From assembly GCA_040394475.1 (NCBI GenBank), contig JBEBSD010000006.1, positions 62,001 to 126,000 of the forward strand: a DNA stretch of 64,000 nucleotides, given 5' to 3'. This stretch comes from JBEBSD01 sp040394475. GTDB taxonomy: Bacteria; Bacteroidota; Bacteroidia; Cytophagales; Spirosomataceae. Below, piece by piece: positions 26,264-34,359 of the stretch. Both the position numbers and the translations under genes were made by a program. Below the pieces are notes generated by a model. It saw nothing but the letters and a program-made list of their open reading frames with translations. It was not told the DNA's origin and did no database searches. Positions within the stretch are counted from its first letter, which is position 1; every line of letters starts with the position of its first letter.

Positions 26264-27582
26264 ACTGCCCATTTTCTTAATTGATGTCCTCTGATGGCGT
26301 AAAATACCAGGTAAAGATAGCAGGGGATCAGTACCCAGTAGGCGACACGGGTATCATACAGGTCTGCGTAATGTCCGTAAAACAGCGGCATGATCGCGTT
26401 TCCGCACAATCCCATGATCAGGATGGAAGAGCCGAGTTTGGTAAACCGTCCGAGCCCGTCCAGCGCCAGCGGCCAGATACCGGCCCATACCAGCGAATTG
26501 GCCAGTCCCAGCAATACAATGAACCAGATCGAAATGTCGGCAGTATGCCCCAGGAAAGTGGTTTCGCCGCTGGCATTGATGATCCCCAGTGTTAATAAGG
26601 TGCCCAGCAGTGTGCAGAACCGGAGCGCAGTGACCTGGCTGATCACTTTCGGGATGAGCACAATCCCGATAAGGTAGCCGCAAATGGTACAGAATAAGGT
26701 GTAAGAGGGAAAAACCTTGGCCTCATTCAGGCTGATACCCATTGAATTGGCATACCCGATAATGGTGTCGATCGCGATCACCTGGGTGCCGACATGCAGA
26801 AAGATGGCAACGGCGCCGAGAATCAGATGGGGAAACTGGAAAATACTGGTTTTCCCCAGGTTGGCAGTGGCTACCTGTTCGTTCTCGTGTTCGGTATCAA
26901 TCTCGGGAAGCGGTGAGCGGTAGACCAAGTAACCCAACGTGAACAGGAAAAATCCGAGTGCCGTATACGGGGTGATCACCCGGCGGATCAGCTCGTCCAG
27001 CGCGGCCCCCCGGTCCTGGTCGGTCATGTGCTGGAGCTGTGCAAATAAATCCGTGTCGGTGGGGCGCAGAATGACGGCTGCAAACACCAGGGGCGACAAG
27101 ATTCCTGCGGCTTTATTGCAGATTCCCATGATGCTGATCCGCTGAGCCGCCCGTTCTTTGGGGCCCAGAATGGTAATATAGGGGTTGGCGGCGGTTTGAA
27201 GAATCGCCAGTCCGATCCCGATGGTAAAGAGTCCGATCAGAAAAATTTCATAGGTCCGGGTCATAGCGGCCGGAACAAAAATGAAAGCGCCTATAGCCAT
27301 CGACCAGAAGCCCAGCATCATCCCCTTCTTAAAGCCGTATTTTTTCAGCAGAAAGGAAGAGGGCACGGACATCACAAAATAGGCAATGTAAAAAGCGAAT
27401 GCAACCAGGTAAGACTGAAAGCTGGTGAGCTCACACGCGATTTTAAAATAGGGGATCAGAATAGCATTGACCCAGGAAATAAACCCGAACATGAAAAACA
27501 TGACTCCAATCAGGAAAATGGACAGGATGGTCTGGCTTCGGGTCAGGCTTTCAACGGCAACAAGTTCAGCACGATTTTTCAT
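26260..27582 (-). CDS. FHS-family sugar MFS transporter, NagP-like
   Basis: 440 aa from the ATG at 27582 (MKNRAELVAVESLTR); a start at 27627 would run into the upstream gene. Twelve predicted membrane helices with family hallmarks: FMFGFISWVNAILIPYFKIA, SYLVAFAFYIAYFVMSVPSS, LLKKYGFKKGMMLG, ILQTAANPYITILGP and RISIMGICNKAAGI. It belongs to the fucose/GlcNAc H+-symporter group. The 4-bp overlap with nagA supports GlcNAc, or a similar amino sugar, as cargo. Confidence 0.9.
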   Translation of the reverse strand: MKNRAELVAVESLTRSQTILSIFLIGVMFFMFGFISWVNAILIPYFKIACELTSFQSYLVAFAFYIAYFVMSVPSSFLLKKYGFKKGMMLGFWSMAIGAFIFVPAAMTRTYEIFLIGLFTIGIGLAILQTAANPYITILGPKERAAQRISIMGICNKAAGILSPLVFAAVILRPTDTDLFAQLQHMTDQDRGAALDELIRRVITPYTALGFFLFTLGYLVYRSPLPEIDTEHENEQVATANLGKTSIFQFPHLILGAVAIFLHVGTQVIAIDTIIGYANSMGISLNEAKVFPSYTLFCTICGYLIGIVLIPKVISQVTALRFCTLLGTLLTLGIINASGETTFLGHTADISIWFIVLLGLANSLVWAGIWPLALDGLGRFTKLGSSILIMGLCGNAIMPLFYGHYADLYDTRVAYWVLIPCYLYLVFYAIRGHQLRKWAV

Positions 27583-27608
27583 ATCAGACAGGACATATGG
27601 AATGAGGG

Positions 27609-28970
27609 TTAAACAGTGGGTTCCCACCCTTTCTGGTAGTCACGCTGCCAGAGTTTTTTAGCCGCTTTATTGTTGAGGATATGGCCGTTGGACGGATCCA
27701 GGTGCAGGGTGCTTTCCGTTCGGAGCGCGATGTTGCCTAACTGACACAACAGCGTGCTCTGGTGGCCTCCCACGATGTCGGATGCAAGGGGAGTGCCGTT
27801 TTTAATGGCATCGAAGAAGTTCTGAAAATGAATAGCGTCCAGGGCCTGCGACGGGTTCATATTATTCCGCGGGTCGATGGCGAGATCATTCTTTACATCT
27901 TTCACCAGTTTGTTGTCCAGATCGTACACTTTATACGAGTTGCCGCCGTCGATCAGCAGCGAACCCTTGTCCCCGAAGAACATGGCTCCCACGCTGCTGC
28001 CTTCAATGTTGCGGCCGTTACAGCTCCGCCCTTCCCAGGTCATGGCGCATTTGTCGCCGAATTCGAGATTGATGACCTGGGTGTCCGGCGTTTCCCAATC
28101 GTCCTGAAAGTGGTAACGTCCGCCGTTGGAAGAGACTCTGGTCGGGTAATCCACCTGCAGTCCCCAGCGCATCAGGTCCAGCATGTGCGTGCCGTTGTTG
28201 AGTGATTCGGCAGTTCCCCAGTGCCAGAACCAGTGCCAGTTATAATGGATCAGGTTGTCTTTGAACGGGCGGCGCGGTGCGGGGCCCTGCCAGAGATCAA
28301 AGTCGAGCCAGGCGGGAACACCGGTCACCTGACCGGTTCCGATTGATTTCCGGTTGTTGGTGTACCAACCTTTGGCAAAATAAGCTTTCCCGATTGTACC
28401 GTTATGGATTTCCTGGATGGCTTTGACCACATTGGGCCAGGAACGGCGCTGATTCCCCATTTGAATTACATTCTTGTATTTTTTCTGAGCGGCAATCAGC
28501 AGCTCTCCTTCCCGTGGATTATGGCTGCAGGGTTTTTCCAGGTAAACGTGTTTTCCGGCTTTGGAGGCCAAAATGGCGGCGGGAGCGTGCCAGTGATCGG
28601 GCGCCGCCACAATCAGTGCGTCCATGTCTTTGTTTTCCAGCGATTTTCTGAAATCCGGCTGATTTTCCGGCTTGCTTTGCTGAATTTTTTCGACCTCGGC
28701 TATACATTTTTCAGAAGCACGGGAATCGACATCGGAAATAGCGATTACCTGGCAGTTGGGTTGTCTGGCAAAATTGCCGGCCAGGGCAAGGCCGCGGCTG
28801 TTGACCCCCATCACTCCCACCCGGATTTTTTCATTGGCGCCGGAGATGCGGTTATAGCTTTGTGCACTGAAGCCGGGTAAAATCCCCCCTATAGAGAAAA
28901 GGGCGGTTCCCGCCACTGATTTTTTAAGGAAATCGCGGCGGCTGTTATCGGATTGCGAATGCTTTTTCAT
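27609..28970 (-). CDS. Tat-exported Gfo/Idh/MocA-family oxidoreductase
   Basis: 453 aa. A twin-arginine leader (SRRDFLKKSVAGTALFSIGG) precedes a Rossmann domain (IRVGVMGVNSRGLALAGNFA) and the family EKP motif (HVYLEKPCSHNP, about residue 145). The C-terminal substrate domain contains NWHWFWHWGTAESLNNGTHM, a block seen in exported Gfo/Idh proteins. It probably oxidises or reduces a sugar hydroxyl in the periplasm with a tightly bound nicotinamide cofactor. It lies between the DHDPS-like gene and the transporter in the same direction. Confidence 0.9.
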   Translation of the reverse strand: MKKHSQSDNSRRDFLKKSVAGTALFSIGGILPGFSAQSYNRISGANEKIRVGVMGVNSRGLALAGNFARQPNCQVIAISDVDSRASEKCIAEVEKIQQSKPENQPDFRKSLENKDMDALIVAAPDHWHAPAAILASKAGKHVYLEKPCSHNPREGELLIAAQKKYKNVIQMGNQRRSWPNVVKAIQEIHNGTIGKAYFAKGWYTNNRKSIGTGQVTGVPAWLDFDLWQGPAPRRPFKDNLIHYNWHWFWHWGTAESLNNGTHMLDLMRWGLQVDYPTRVSSNGGRYHFQDDWETPDTQVINLEFGDKCAMTWEGRSCNGRNIEGSSVGAMFFGDKGSLLIDGGNSYKVYDLDNKLVKDVKNDLAIDPRNNMNPSQALDAIHFQNFFDAIKNGTPLASDIVGGHQSTLLCQLGNIALRTESTLHLDPSNGHILNNKAAKKLWQRDYQKGWEPTV

Positions 28971-28993
28971 TTGTATACGGTTTGATGAGTTTA

Positions 28994-29013
28994 GTAGTTA
29001 TGAGTTATGAGTT
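28994..29013. repeat. short 7-bp-period array (AGTTATG)
   Basis: About three heptamers. It includes the stop codon (29005-29007) and the last sense codons of the DHDPS-like gene. Confidence 0.65.
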
Positions 29014-30090
29014 GTTTGGGTGACCTTTGGTTTTTTGTCCCTGTAGTAGAAATGCTTTTACAAAGGCGTCGTCAATCAGGTGCGGGTAATCCCGGATAAC
29101 GCGCTCGATTGCTTCTGATTGTCCGGGAGATAGGGTTTCGCCGGGATCCAGGCACCAGATGCCGTCCAGCAGCCCTTGCAGGTAGAGTACCTGATGTACG
29201 CCGGCAATACAGCCCTGAAAGGCATGCGAAGCATCAAAAATGGCCGCGTTCATATCGGTGACTTCGGTATTCCGGGTCAGCCACTCGCCGGCATCCGGAT
29301 AGCCCTGGCGCACATGGTCCTTAAGCTGTCCGAACAAGGCAACCGCCTGGTGTGTCCAGACTGCCCAATGCCCTAAGAGCCCTCCCACAAAGCGTTTTTC
29401 GACCGGCTTCCCGTTCACCTGGAACCGGTAGCGCGTGAGCAGGTCATTGACAATGTTATCGTCGTTTCCGGTATACAAAGCGACTTCTTCGGCACGGCCG
29501 GCATTGCAGACGGCCCTGACCACGTCGAGGGTCTGATAGCGGTTGAAGGCGGCTACCTTAATCGCCATCACATCCGGAATTTCAGCCAGGGATTTCCAGA
29601 AGTCGTAGCTGAATGCTCTTCCCCCGATGGCAGTCTGTAAGTAAAATCCCATTACCGGAATTTCGGCAGCGATGCGGCGGATGTGGGCCAGCACCTGTTC
29701 TTCTGTCCAGTCGCCCAGCGCAGCCATACTGACCAATCCCAAATCATAACCATACCGGAGCGCAAGCTCGGTTTCGGCAAGTGCCTGCTGTGTTTTTCCG
29801 GTGATTCCCGCAATTTTGAGGAAGGGCCGGCCGGCGGCACAGGCGTCGACCTCTTCTGCTGCCAGGCGAAGCACCGGTTCCAGCAGGTTATGTTGCGGAT
29901 CGCGGATTTCAAACTGGGTAGTATGAACGGCAACTGCCACCCCGCCCGCCCCCGCTTCAAGGTAGTAGCGGGTAAGCCGGCGCTGCCTGTCTTCGTCCAG
30001 TTTCCGGTCCGCTGTCAGCGCCAGCGGATGCGCCGGAATCACCGTGCCGGAATAAAGTAACTCTTTTTTGGGAGATGCTAATGGTTTCAT
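29005..30090 (-). CDS. dihydrodipicolinate synthase-family lyase
   Basis: 361 aa, longer than DapA (about 290). TIM-barrel aldolase family: GTVIPAHPLALTADRKLDED, AGAGGVAVAVHTTQFEIRD, and VMGFYLQTAIGG carrying the Tyr. DVMAIKVAAFNRYQ carries the probable Schiff-base Lys. The C-terminal 70 residues are an extension. Members of this broad family split or form 2-keto acids, such as 2-keto-3-deoxy sugar acids or sialic acid. Here it sits among sugar-oxidising genes, so a sugar-acid aldolase is more likely than lysine synthesis. The real substrate is unknown. Confidence 0.82.
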   Translation of the reverse strand: MKPLASPKKELLYSGTVIPAHPLALTADRKLDEDRQRRLTRYYLEAGAGGVAVAVHTTQFEIRDPQHNLLEPVLRLAAEEVDACAAGRPFLKIAGITGKTQQALAETELALRYGYDLGLVSMAALGDWTEEQVLAHIRRIAAEIPVMGFYLQTAIGGRAFSYDFWKSLAEIPDVMAIKVAAFNRYQTLDVVRAVCNAGRAEEVALYTGNDDNIVNDLLTRYRFQVNGKPVEKRFVGGLLGHWAVWTHQAVALFGQLKDHVRQGYPDAGEWLTRNTEVTDMNAAIFDASHAFQGCIAGVHQVLYLQGLLDGIWCLDPGETLSPGQSEAIERVIRDYPHLIDDAFVKAFLLQGQKTKGHPNNS

Positions 30091-30096
30091 GTATGA

Positions 30097-30200
30097 TTAG
30101 GTGATAGGTAATAGGTGTTAGGTAATAGGTGATAGGTGTTAGGTAATAGGTGTTAGGTGATAGGAAATAGGTGTTAGGTATTAGCTGGTAGGTGATTAGG
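30097..30200. repeat. 7-bp-period array (TAGGTGT/TAGGTAA/TAGGTGA)
   Basis: About 15 heptamers of the form TAGGTnn in constant phase. It begins 7 bp upstream of the DHDPS-like start. Confidence 0.88.
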
Positions 30201-30219
30201 CGTCCGTGGTCTGTGTCCG

Positions 30220-30240
30220 TGGTCTGTGTCCCACAGACCA
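30220..30240. repeat. 21-bp palindromic element, copy 2
   Basis: Identical to 6615-6635: arms TGGTCTGTG and CACAGACCA around TCC. A partial duplicate of the left arm (GTGGTCTGTGTCC) lies just before it at 30206-30218. Confidence 0.7.
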
Positions 30241-30325
30241 CTTTAGATTTAGTACGGACCGGTCTGACGGCCCATGTGGCGAAACAAACTATGGCGATAC
30301 AGCTCATGGCCGGTTATAGGTTTTC

Positions 30326-30376
30326 ATAACTCCTAACTCCTAACTCATAACTCATAACTCATAACTCCTAACTCTC
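30326..30376. repeat. 7-bp-period array (TAACTCC/TAACTCA)
   Basis: Seven heptamers that run into the stop codon of the epimerase-like gene at 30375-30377. The same unit, on the other strand, occurs at 28994-29013. Confidence 0.85.
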
Positions 30377-31391
30377 AATACTTCCCCTCACGTTCCTGGA
30401 AATGAGTCGGTTTGCCGGATGTTTTTCCACCTTCCTGTACCCACATCGCCGTAATATGGATCATTTCCTTTAGTGTTACCCGGGGATAGCCAAACAGCCG
30501 GAAAGCTTCTGCTGCATTGCTCAGCAAGGCAGTCGGCTGCTGTGTCCCGGTAAATTGAGGCGACTTGCTGAAAAGCGCGCCGAATTCTTCAGCAAGCCAT
30601 TTGACTGCTATGGTTTCCGGTCCGGTTACATTGAGCAGCTTGGCAGGGGCCTCACAAGCCAGCAGCGAGCGGATGGCCATTTCATTGGCATCGGTTTGCC
30701 AGATTACGTTGACACAACCGGTGTTGAGATCAATCGGCCGGCCGGTATATACAGATTGTGCAATTTCCAACAGGATACCATAATGAAAGTCTATCGCATA
30801 ATTCAGCCGGTAGATCAGCAGGGGTGTTTGATACAGGGAGGAGAAGTATTGAAAAACCCGCTCTCTTCCCAGGCAGGATTGGCCGTATTCACCGATCGGC
30901 CCGGGACTTTCCCGTTCAGAGGCTCCGCCGGAACCAATCTCCATGTAGGGGTAAACATTACCGGTAGAGTAGACAACGATCTTTGAATGCCTGTATTTTT
31001 TAGCGACCTGACCCGGAAGATACGTGTTCATTGCCCAGGTATAGGATTCGTTTGCCTGCGTGCCAAATTTGGTGCCGGCCAGGTAAAGGACGTTAGCGGC
31101 GTCGGGAAGCGCCTGCAATTCGGCGTCGTCCAGCAAGTCAGCCGCAATCGTGGCAATGCCATCGGCTTCCAGTGATTGCTGGAGACCGGCTTCGCCGAAA
31201 CGCGACACACCGATGACCGGGTTGGTTTTGCCGGCCCGGCGAAGCGCTTCTTTTGCTAAACGGGCAATGCTGGGACCAATTTTCCCCCCGGCACCTAAAA
31301 TGAGAATAGCACCCTCCAGCCGGCTGATATCCGCGATCAGCCCATCGGATGGGGCGAGGTATTTTTCTTGTAATACTTGTAGGTGATGCAT
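30375..31391 (-). CDS. NAD-dependent epimerase/dehydratase-like protein lacking YxxxK
   Basis: 338 aa. Extended short-chain dehydrogenase fold: the Rossmann glycine motif is ILILGAGGKIGPSIA (about residue 30), and VVYSTGNVYPYM holds the catalytic Ser/Thr strand. At the YxxxK position the sequence reads EYGQSCLGRERVF, so the catalytic Lys is a Cys. It may be a non-classical enzyme of this fold or use another residue. The stop is 5 nt before the start of nothing else on this strand; the Nramp-like gene ends 5 nt upstream of its start, so the two are co-transcribed. Confidence 0.82.
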   Translation of the reverse strand: MHHLQVLQEKYLAPSDGLIADISRLEGAILILGAGGKIGPSIARLAKEALRRAGKTNPVIGVSRFGEAGLQQSLEADGIATIAADLLDDAELQALPDAANVLYLAGTKFGTQANESYTWAMNTYLPGQVAKKYRHSKIVVYSTGNVYPYMEIGSGGASERESPGPIGEYGQSCLGRERVFQYFSSLYQTPLLIYRLNYAIDFHYGILLEIAQSVYTGRPIDLNTGCVNVIWQTDANEMAIRSLLACEAPAKLLNVTGPETIAVKWLAEEFGALFSKSPQFTGTQQPTALLSNAAEAFRLFGYPRVTLKEMIHITAMWVQEGGKTSGKPTHFQEREGKY

Positions 31392-31396
31392 AACGG

Positions 31397-32608
31397 CTAT
31401 TTCAGGAATAATTCATTAATATTAACGATGGCAAGCAGAAAGATGATTAGCAATCCCAGGGCGCCCGCAATACGGGTAAACAGCCCGTTTTTCTGTACAC
31501 CCATGACGGATTCATCGCTGGCTACCAGGTACATGGCGAGCCCGATAAAAGGCACCACGAAGATGGTCACACTTTGTGCGAACACTATCAGTTCAAGCGG
31601 CAGCTTGCCAAAAACGATGGCGATGGCTGCCCCGGCCAGCATGACCAGTGCGATGAGACTCCGGGTAACGGCGGAACTGAACTGGCTGCCAAAGCCGAGT
31701 GCATCGCTCAGCAGGGTTCCCCCAACCGAGGCGTTCCCGATCTGAGAAGAGAACGCCGCTCCGAATAGTCCGATTAGAAACAGGGTAGCTGCATGGTGGC
31801 CAAAAATAGGCTCCAGCGCTTTGGCCATATCCGATCCCGAGTTGACGGATAGCTGTTGGGGATGTAAGACAGCCGCTGCACAGATAATAACAATTGCACT
31901 CATAAGACCCAGCAGCAGAATACCGGTATGGCTATCGGTTTTTTCGTTTTTCAACGCCGGGTTAAGCCGTATGCGCTCCTGGACCAGATACGATTGGTAC
32001 AGGGCCCCTACAATTGAAAAGCAGGAGGCTATAAAGGCAATCACCAGTCCGAGGGAACCTTCCGGCAGGCTGGGAAGAACAAAACCTTTTACAACACTCT
32101 CCGCATCGGGGCGGGACAGGAAAAAGGTTGTCACAAACGAAAACAGCATCAGGATGATCAGCAGGATCATGGTTTTTTCCAGTACGCTATAAAACTTGCG
32201 GAAGAACAGCAAGCTAACAGCAAATGCCGTACAGGCAATTATCCAGGGGGTAGTGGTGGTACCGAATAATTCGGCAAGGGCGATACCCACCCCTATGGAG
32301 TTTCCTGCCTGAAAAGAGGTGGCCACCAGAAAAACGCCGATTCCGATCGCAACGGCCGCCGGTTTCCCCCAGCGTTGTTCGATGGTGCGCAGCAGTGATT
32401 GGGAAGTAGCGGCGCCGATACGGGTTGCCATGGCGGTAAATACCGCCATGAAAAAAATGGCCACTACGACGATCCACAAGAGACTGTATCCGTAGGATGC
32501 CCCGAGCTTGGAGGTGATGGTAAGTTTACTTGGCCCGAAGACCAGGGCGGCAGTGATCAGCCCGGGACCTAATGACTTCATCCATCTGACCAATGCATTA
32601 ACTGTCAT
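31397..32608 (-). CDS. Nramp-fold transporter without canonical metal ligands
   Basis: 403 aa, about eleven membrane helices. The start is typical of Nramp (LGPGLITAALVFGPSKL, then GASYGYSLLW). In E. coli MntH the aligned helix-1 motif is DPGN; here it is GPSK. Helix 6 should carry MPH; here GALYQSYLVQE aligns, with Gln, Ser and Tyr instead. The known Mn2+/Fe2+ ligands (Asp, Asn, Met) are therefore absent, and another cargo is likely. It is 5 nt from the epimerase-like gene and lies within a sugar-catabolic cluster, so it may import an organic solute, but this is inference. Confidence 0.83.
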   Translation of the reverse strand: MTVNALVRWMKSLGPGLITAALVFGPSKLTITSKLGASYGYSLLWIVVVAIFFMAVFTAMATRIGAATSQSLLRTIEQRWGKPAAVAIGIGVFLVATSFQAGNSIGVGIALAELFGTTTTPWIIACTAFAVSLLFFRKFYSVLEKTMILLIILMLFSFVTTFFLSRPDAESVVKGFVLPSLPEGSLGLVIAFIASCFSIVGALYQSYLVQERIRLNPALKNEKTDSHTGILLLGLMSAIVIICAAAVLHPQQLSVNSGSDMAKALEPIFGHHAATLFLIGLFGAAFSSQIGNASVGGTLLSDALGFGSQFSSAVTRSLIALVMLAGAAIAIVFGKLPLELIVFAQSVTIFVVPFIGLAMYLVASDESVMGVQKNGLFTRIAGALGLLIIFLLAIVNINELFLK

Positions 32609-32832
32609 AAACGAGCCGGGTTGATGTGGATGATTGTTTAACGGAGCGCAACAGCCTGCTGCGCCGGGGGAAATCGGGTAACGGCGTTGAAACTAAACAG
32701 GTCGGTAGGGTAAGGATCATGGTATAATCGGATTAAGTTTTCAGGAATGCGTCCGGAACGGAATCAGGGGATCCGGCGTCGGACTGGCGGATTGGGATTG
32801 GTAAATACTGGAGACGGACCATATAAAACTTG

Positions 32833-34182
32833 TTAAGGAGTTGGAAAACCGGCTTGCCTGCCTGTTCGGATGACTTCCTGTAAAATGGAGGACTCGATAG
32901 ACGCGTCCCAGGTCGCCGGTAAGCCATAGACCATTTGGGAAGTTTCTCCTTCATAGCCTCCTTCCCGCAGCACTTTAAGGGAGGGGATATAGCCCATAAC
33001 ATCGTTGGCGTAAGCCAGAACGAATGTGTTATACCCGAACAGCTCCTTTATTTTCAAGGCATATTCCACCGTCACTTCGCCCCCCAGACTGACGAGGGGT
33101 TGTTCTCCGATATGCCAGGCCTGGATGGGATAGGGGTAGGAGGCCATCAGCGGCTCCTTCTGGCGGACTTTATGCAGCATCCGGACGGCCCAACGCTGGG
33201 AATAATCCGTGCTGTTCGCCGCGAGCCGGGCCAGTTCGGGTTCCGTTGGTAATCTGGAAAACCGAAGGTCTATTTCGGAATAGGCCGTTTGAAGGGTAGG
33301 CGACAATGGTTTCATATCTTCCGCCAGCACCCGTTCGACTGCTGCTGCAAGCTCCTTTCCGTATTGCTGTGCCAGGGGGACAGACCTTCTCGGAAGGGGG
33401 TTCTGATCGCCGGCCGCTCCGAGGAAAAACAGCGCATTGGCGTTAGGAAAGTTTTTTTCAAGCTCCAGTTGCGCAAAGCCCGGATAATCACCCGACCACT
33501 GGTACCCATCCAGTACGGTGGGGTGGCAGGCATATCCGAAAATGATGGCGATGATCTCGTGTTCGGAATTAACTACTTTAATGACCGGAACGGCATAGTC
33601 GCTCGGGCCCTTTAGTTCTGAGCTTATCAGGATGGTGCCGGCATTATTATTCCGCCGGTTGACCTGGAAACGGGCAATGCCGTTTTGAGAGAATAATGTT
33701 ACAGGTTGCAGTGACTGCATGGCTGCATCGGCTACCTGCAGGATACGGGCTTCAAATTGTGCTGTATACTGCTTTACTTTCAAGGTTTCGGCAGTATCCA
33801 TGGGGTAGATATCAATCAGGGCATTCTCCAGTACAGGTCCTGAATGGGTATGAGAACCGCTCAGGATAATCTGGGAATTGTCGAGATGATGACGTTCTGA
33901 CAATGTCTGTCGGATCCGATCGGAAACAGCTTTCGTGTAGCCGAGGATGTCTGTGGTGATCAGCAGCGACTTTTTTCCGGAAGCATCCTGCAAGACCAGT
34001 GCTTTGGCCCATAAATCGTGGATACTGCCGTCCGAAGGTTTGGTGCGGGCGGCATAGCCGGCCATCCACAGGTTGCTTTCCGGGGTGATCTTCACCCGTG
34101 CCGTTCCGGCGGACCAGGTGCCTTGTGCCGCAACGGTATGCAGGCCGGTCAGCAAGCAGAGCCAGAGAATCCATTTTTTCAT
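32833..34182 (-). CDS. exported neutral-ceramidase-like hydrolase
   Basis: 449 aa with a Sec signal peptide (MKKWILWLCLLTGLHTVAAQ). The N-terminal domain of neutral/alkaline ceramidases is recognisable: GTARVKITPESNLWMAGYAA, SLLITTDILGYT, the active-site GSHTHSGP block (about residue 109), then IIFGYACHPTVLDGYQWSGD and FFLGAAGDQNP. The C-terminal domain of true ceramidases (about 650 aa or more) is missing. Ceramidases split an N-acyl amide bond; in this setting an N-acylated amino sugar is a possible substrate, but that is inference. 32609-32832 just downstream holds no gene. Confidence 0.85.
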   Translation of the reverse strand: MKKWILWLCLLTGLHTVAAQGTWSAGTARVKITPESNLWMAGYAARTKPSDGSIHDLWAKALVLQDASGKKSLLITTDILGYTKAVSDRIRQTLSERHHLDNSQIILSGSHTHSGPVLENALIDIYPMDTAETLKVKQYTAQFEARILQVADAAMQSLQPVTLFSQNGIARFQVNRRNNNAGTILISSELKGPSDYAVPVIKVVNSEHEIIAIIFGYACHPTVLDGYQWSGDYPGFAQLELEKNFPNANALFFLGAAGDQNPLPRRSVPLAQQYGKELAAAVERVLAEDMKPLSPTLQTAYSEIDLRFSRLPTEPELARLAANSTDYSQRWAVRMLHKVRQKEPLMASYPYPIQAWHIGEQPLVSLGGEVTVEYALKIKELFGYNTFVLAYANDVMGYIPSLKVLREGGYEGETSQMVYGLPATWDASIESSILQEVIRTGRQAGFPTP

Positions 34183-34190
34183 TTGCGGAA

Positions 34191-34232
34191 AATAGGTTTT
34201 AGGTGATAGGTTTTAGGTATTAGGTGATAGGT
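34191..34232. repeat. 7-bp-period array (TTTAGGT/GATAGGT)
   Basis: Six heptamers directly upstream of the ceramidase-like start. Same unit family as 30097-30200. Confidence 0.8.
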
Positions 34233-34298
34233 TGTTTTGCTTGAGTTGCAGTTGCTTGATTGTTAGTTATTTACATGGTTTTTAAACTGGCAATTTTT

Positions 34299-34350
34299 GC
34301 CGATTTCCGACAGCCGATAGCTGATTTCCGATAGTCGATAGCTGACCCCG
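34299..34350. repeat. 7-bp-period array (CCGATAG/CTGATTT)
   Basis: About seven heptamers ending 10 bp before the stop of the aminotransferase gene (34360). Same unit family as 24856-25080. Confidence 0.8.
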
Positions 34351-34359
34351 ACCGCCGTA

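Noticed and set aside
29957..30307. Minus-strand frame encoding a repetitive Tyr/Leu/Thr-rich peptide
   Set aside because: It is the translation of the TAGGTnn heptamer array (7 bp x 3 gives a 7-residue peptide repeat), joined to an overlapping frame of the DHDPS-like gene.
32733..33002. Minus-strand frame of 89 codons after the ceramidase-like gene
   Set aside because: Mostly an alternative frame of the ceramidase-like C-terminus; no independent start signal.
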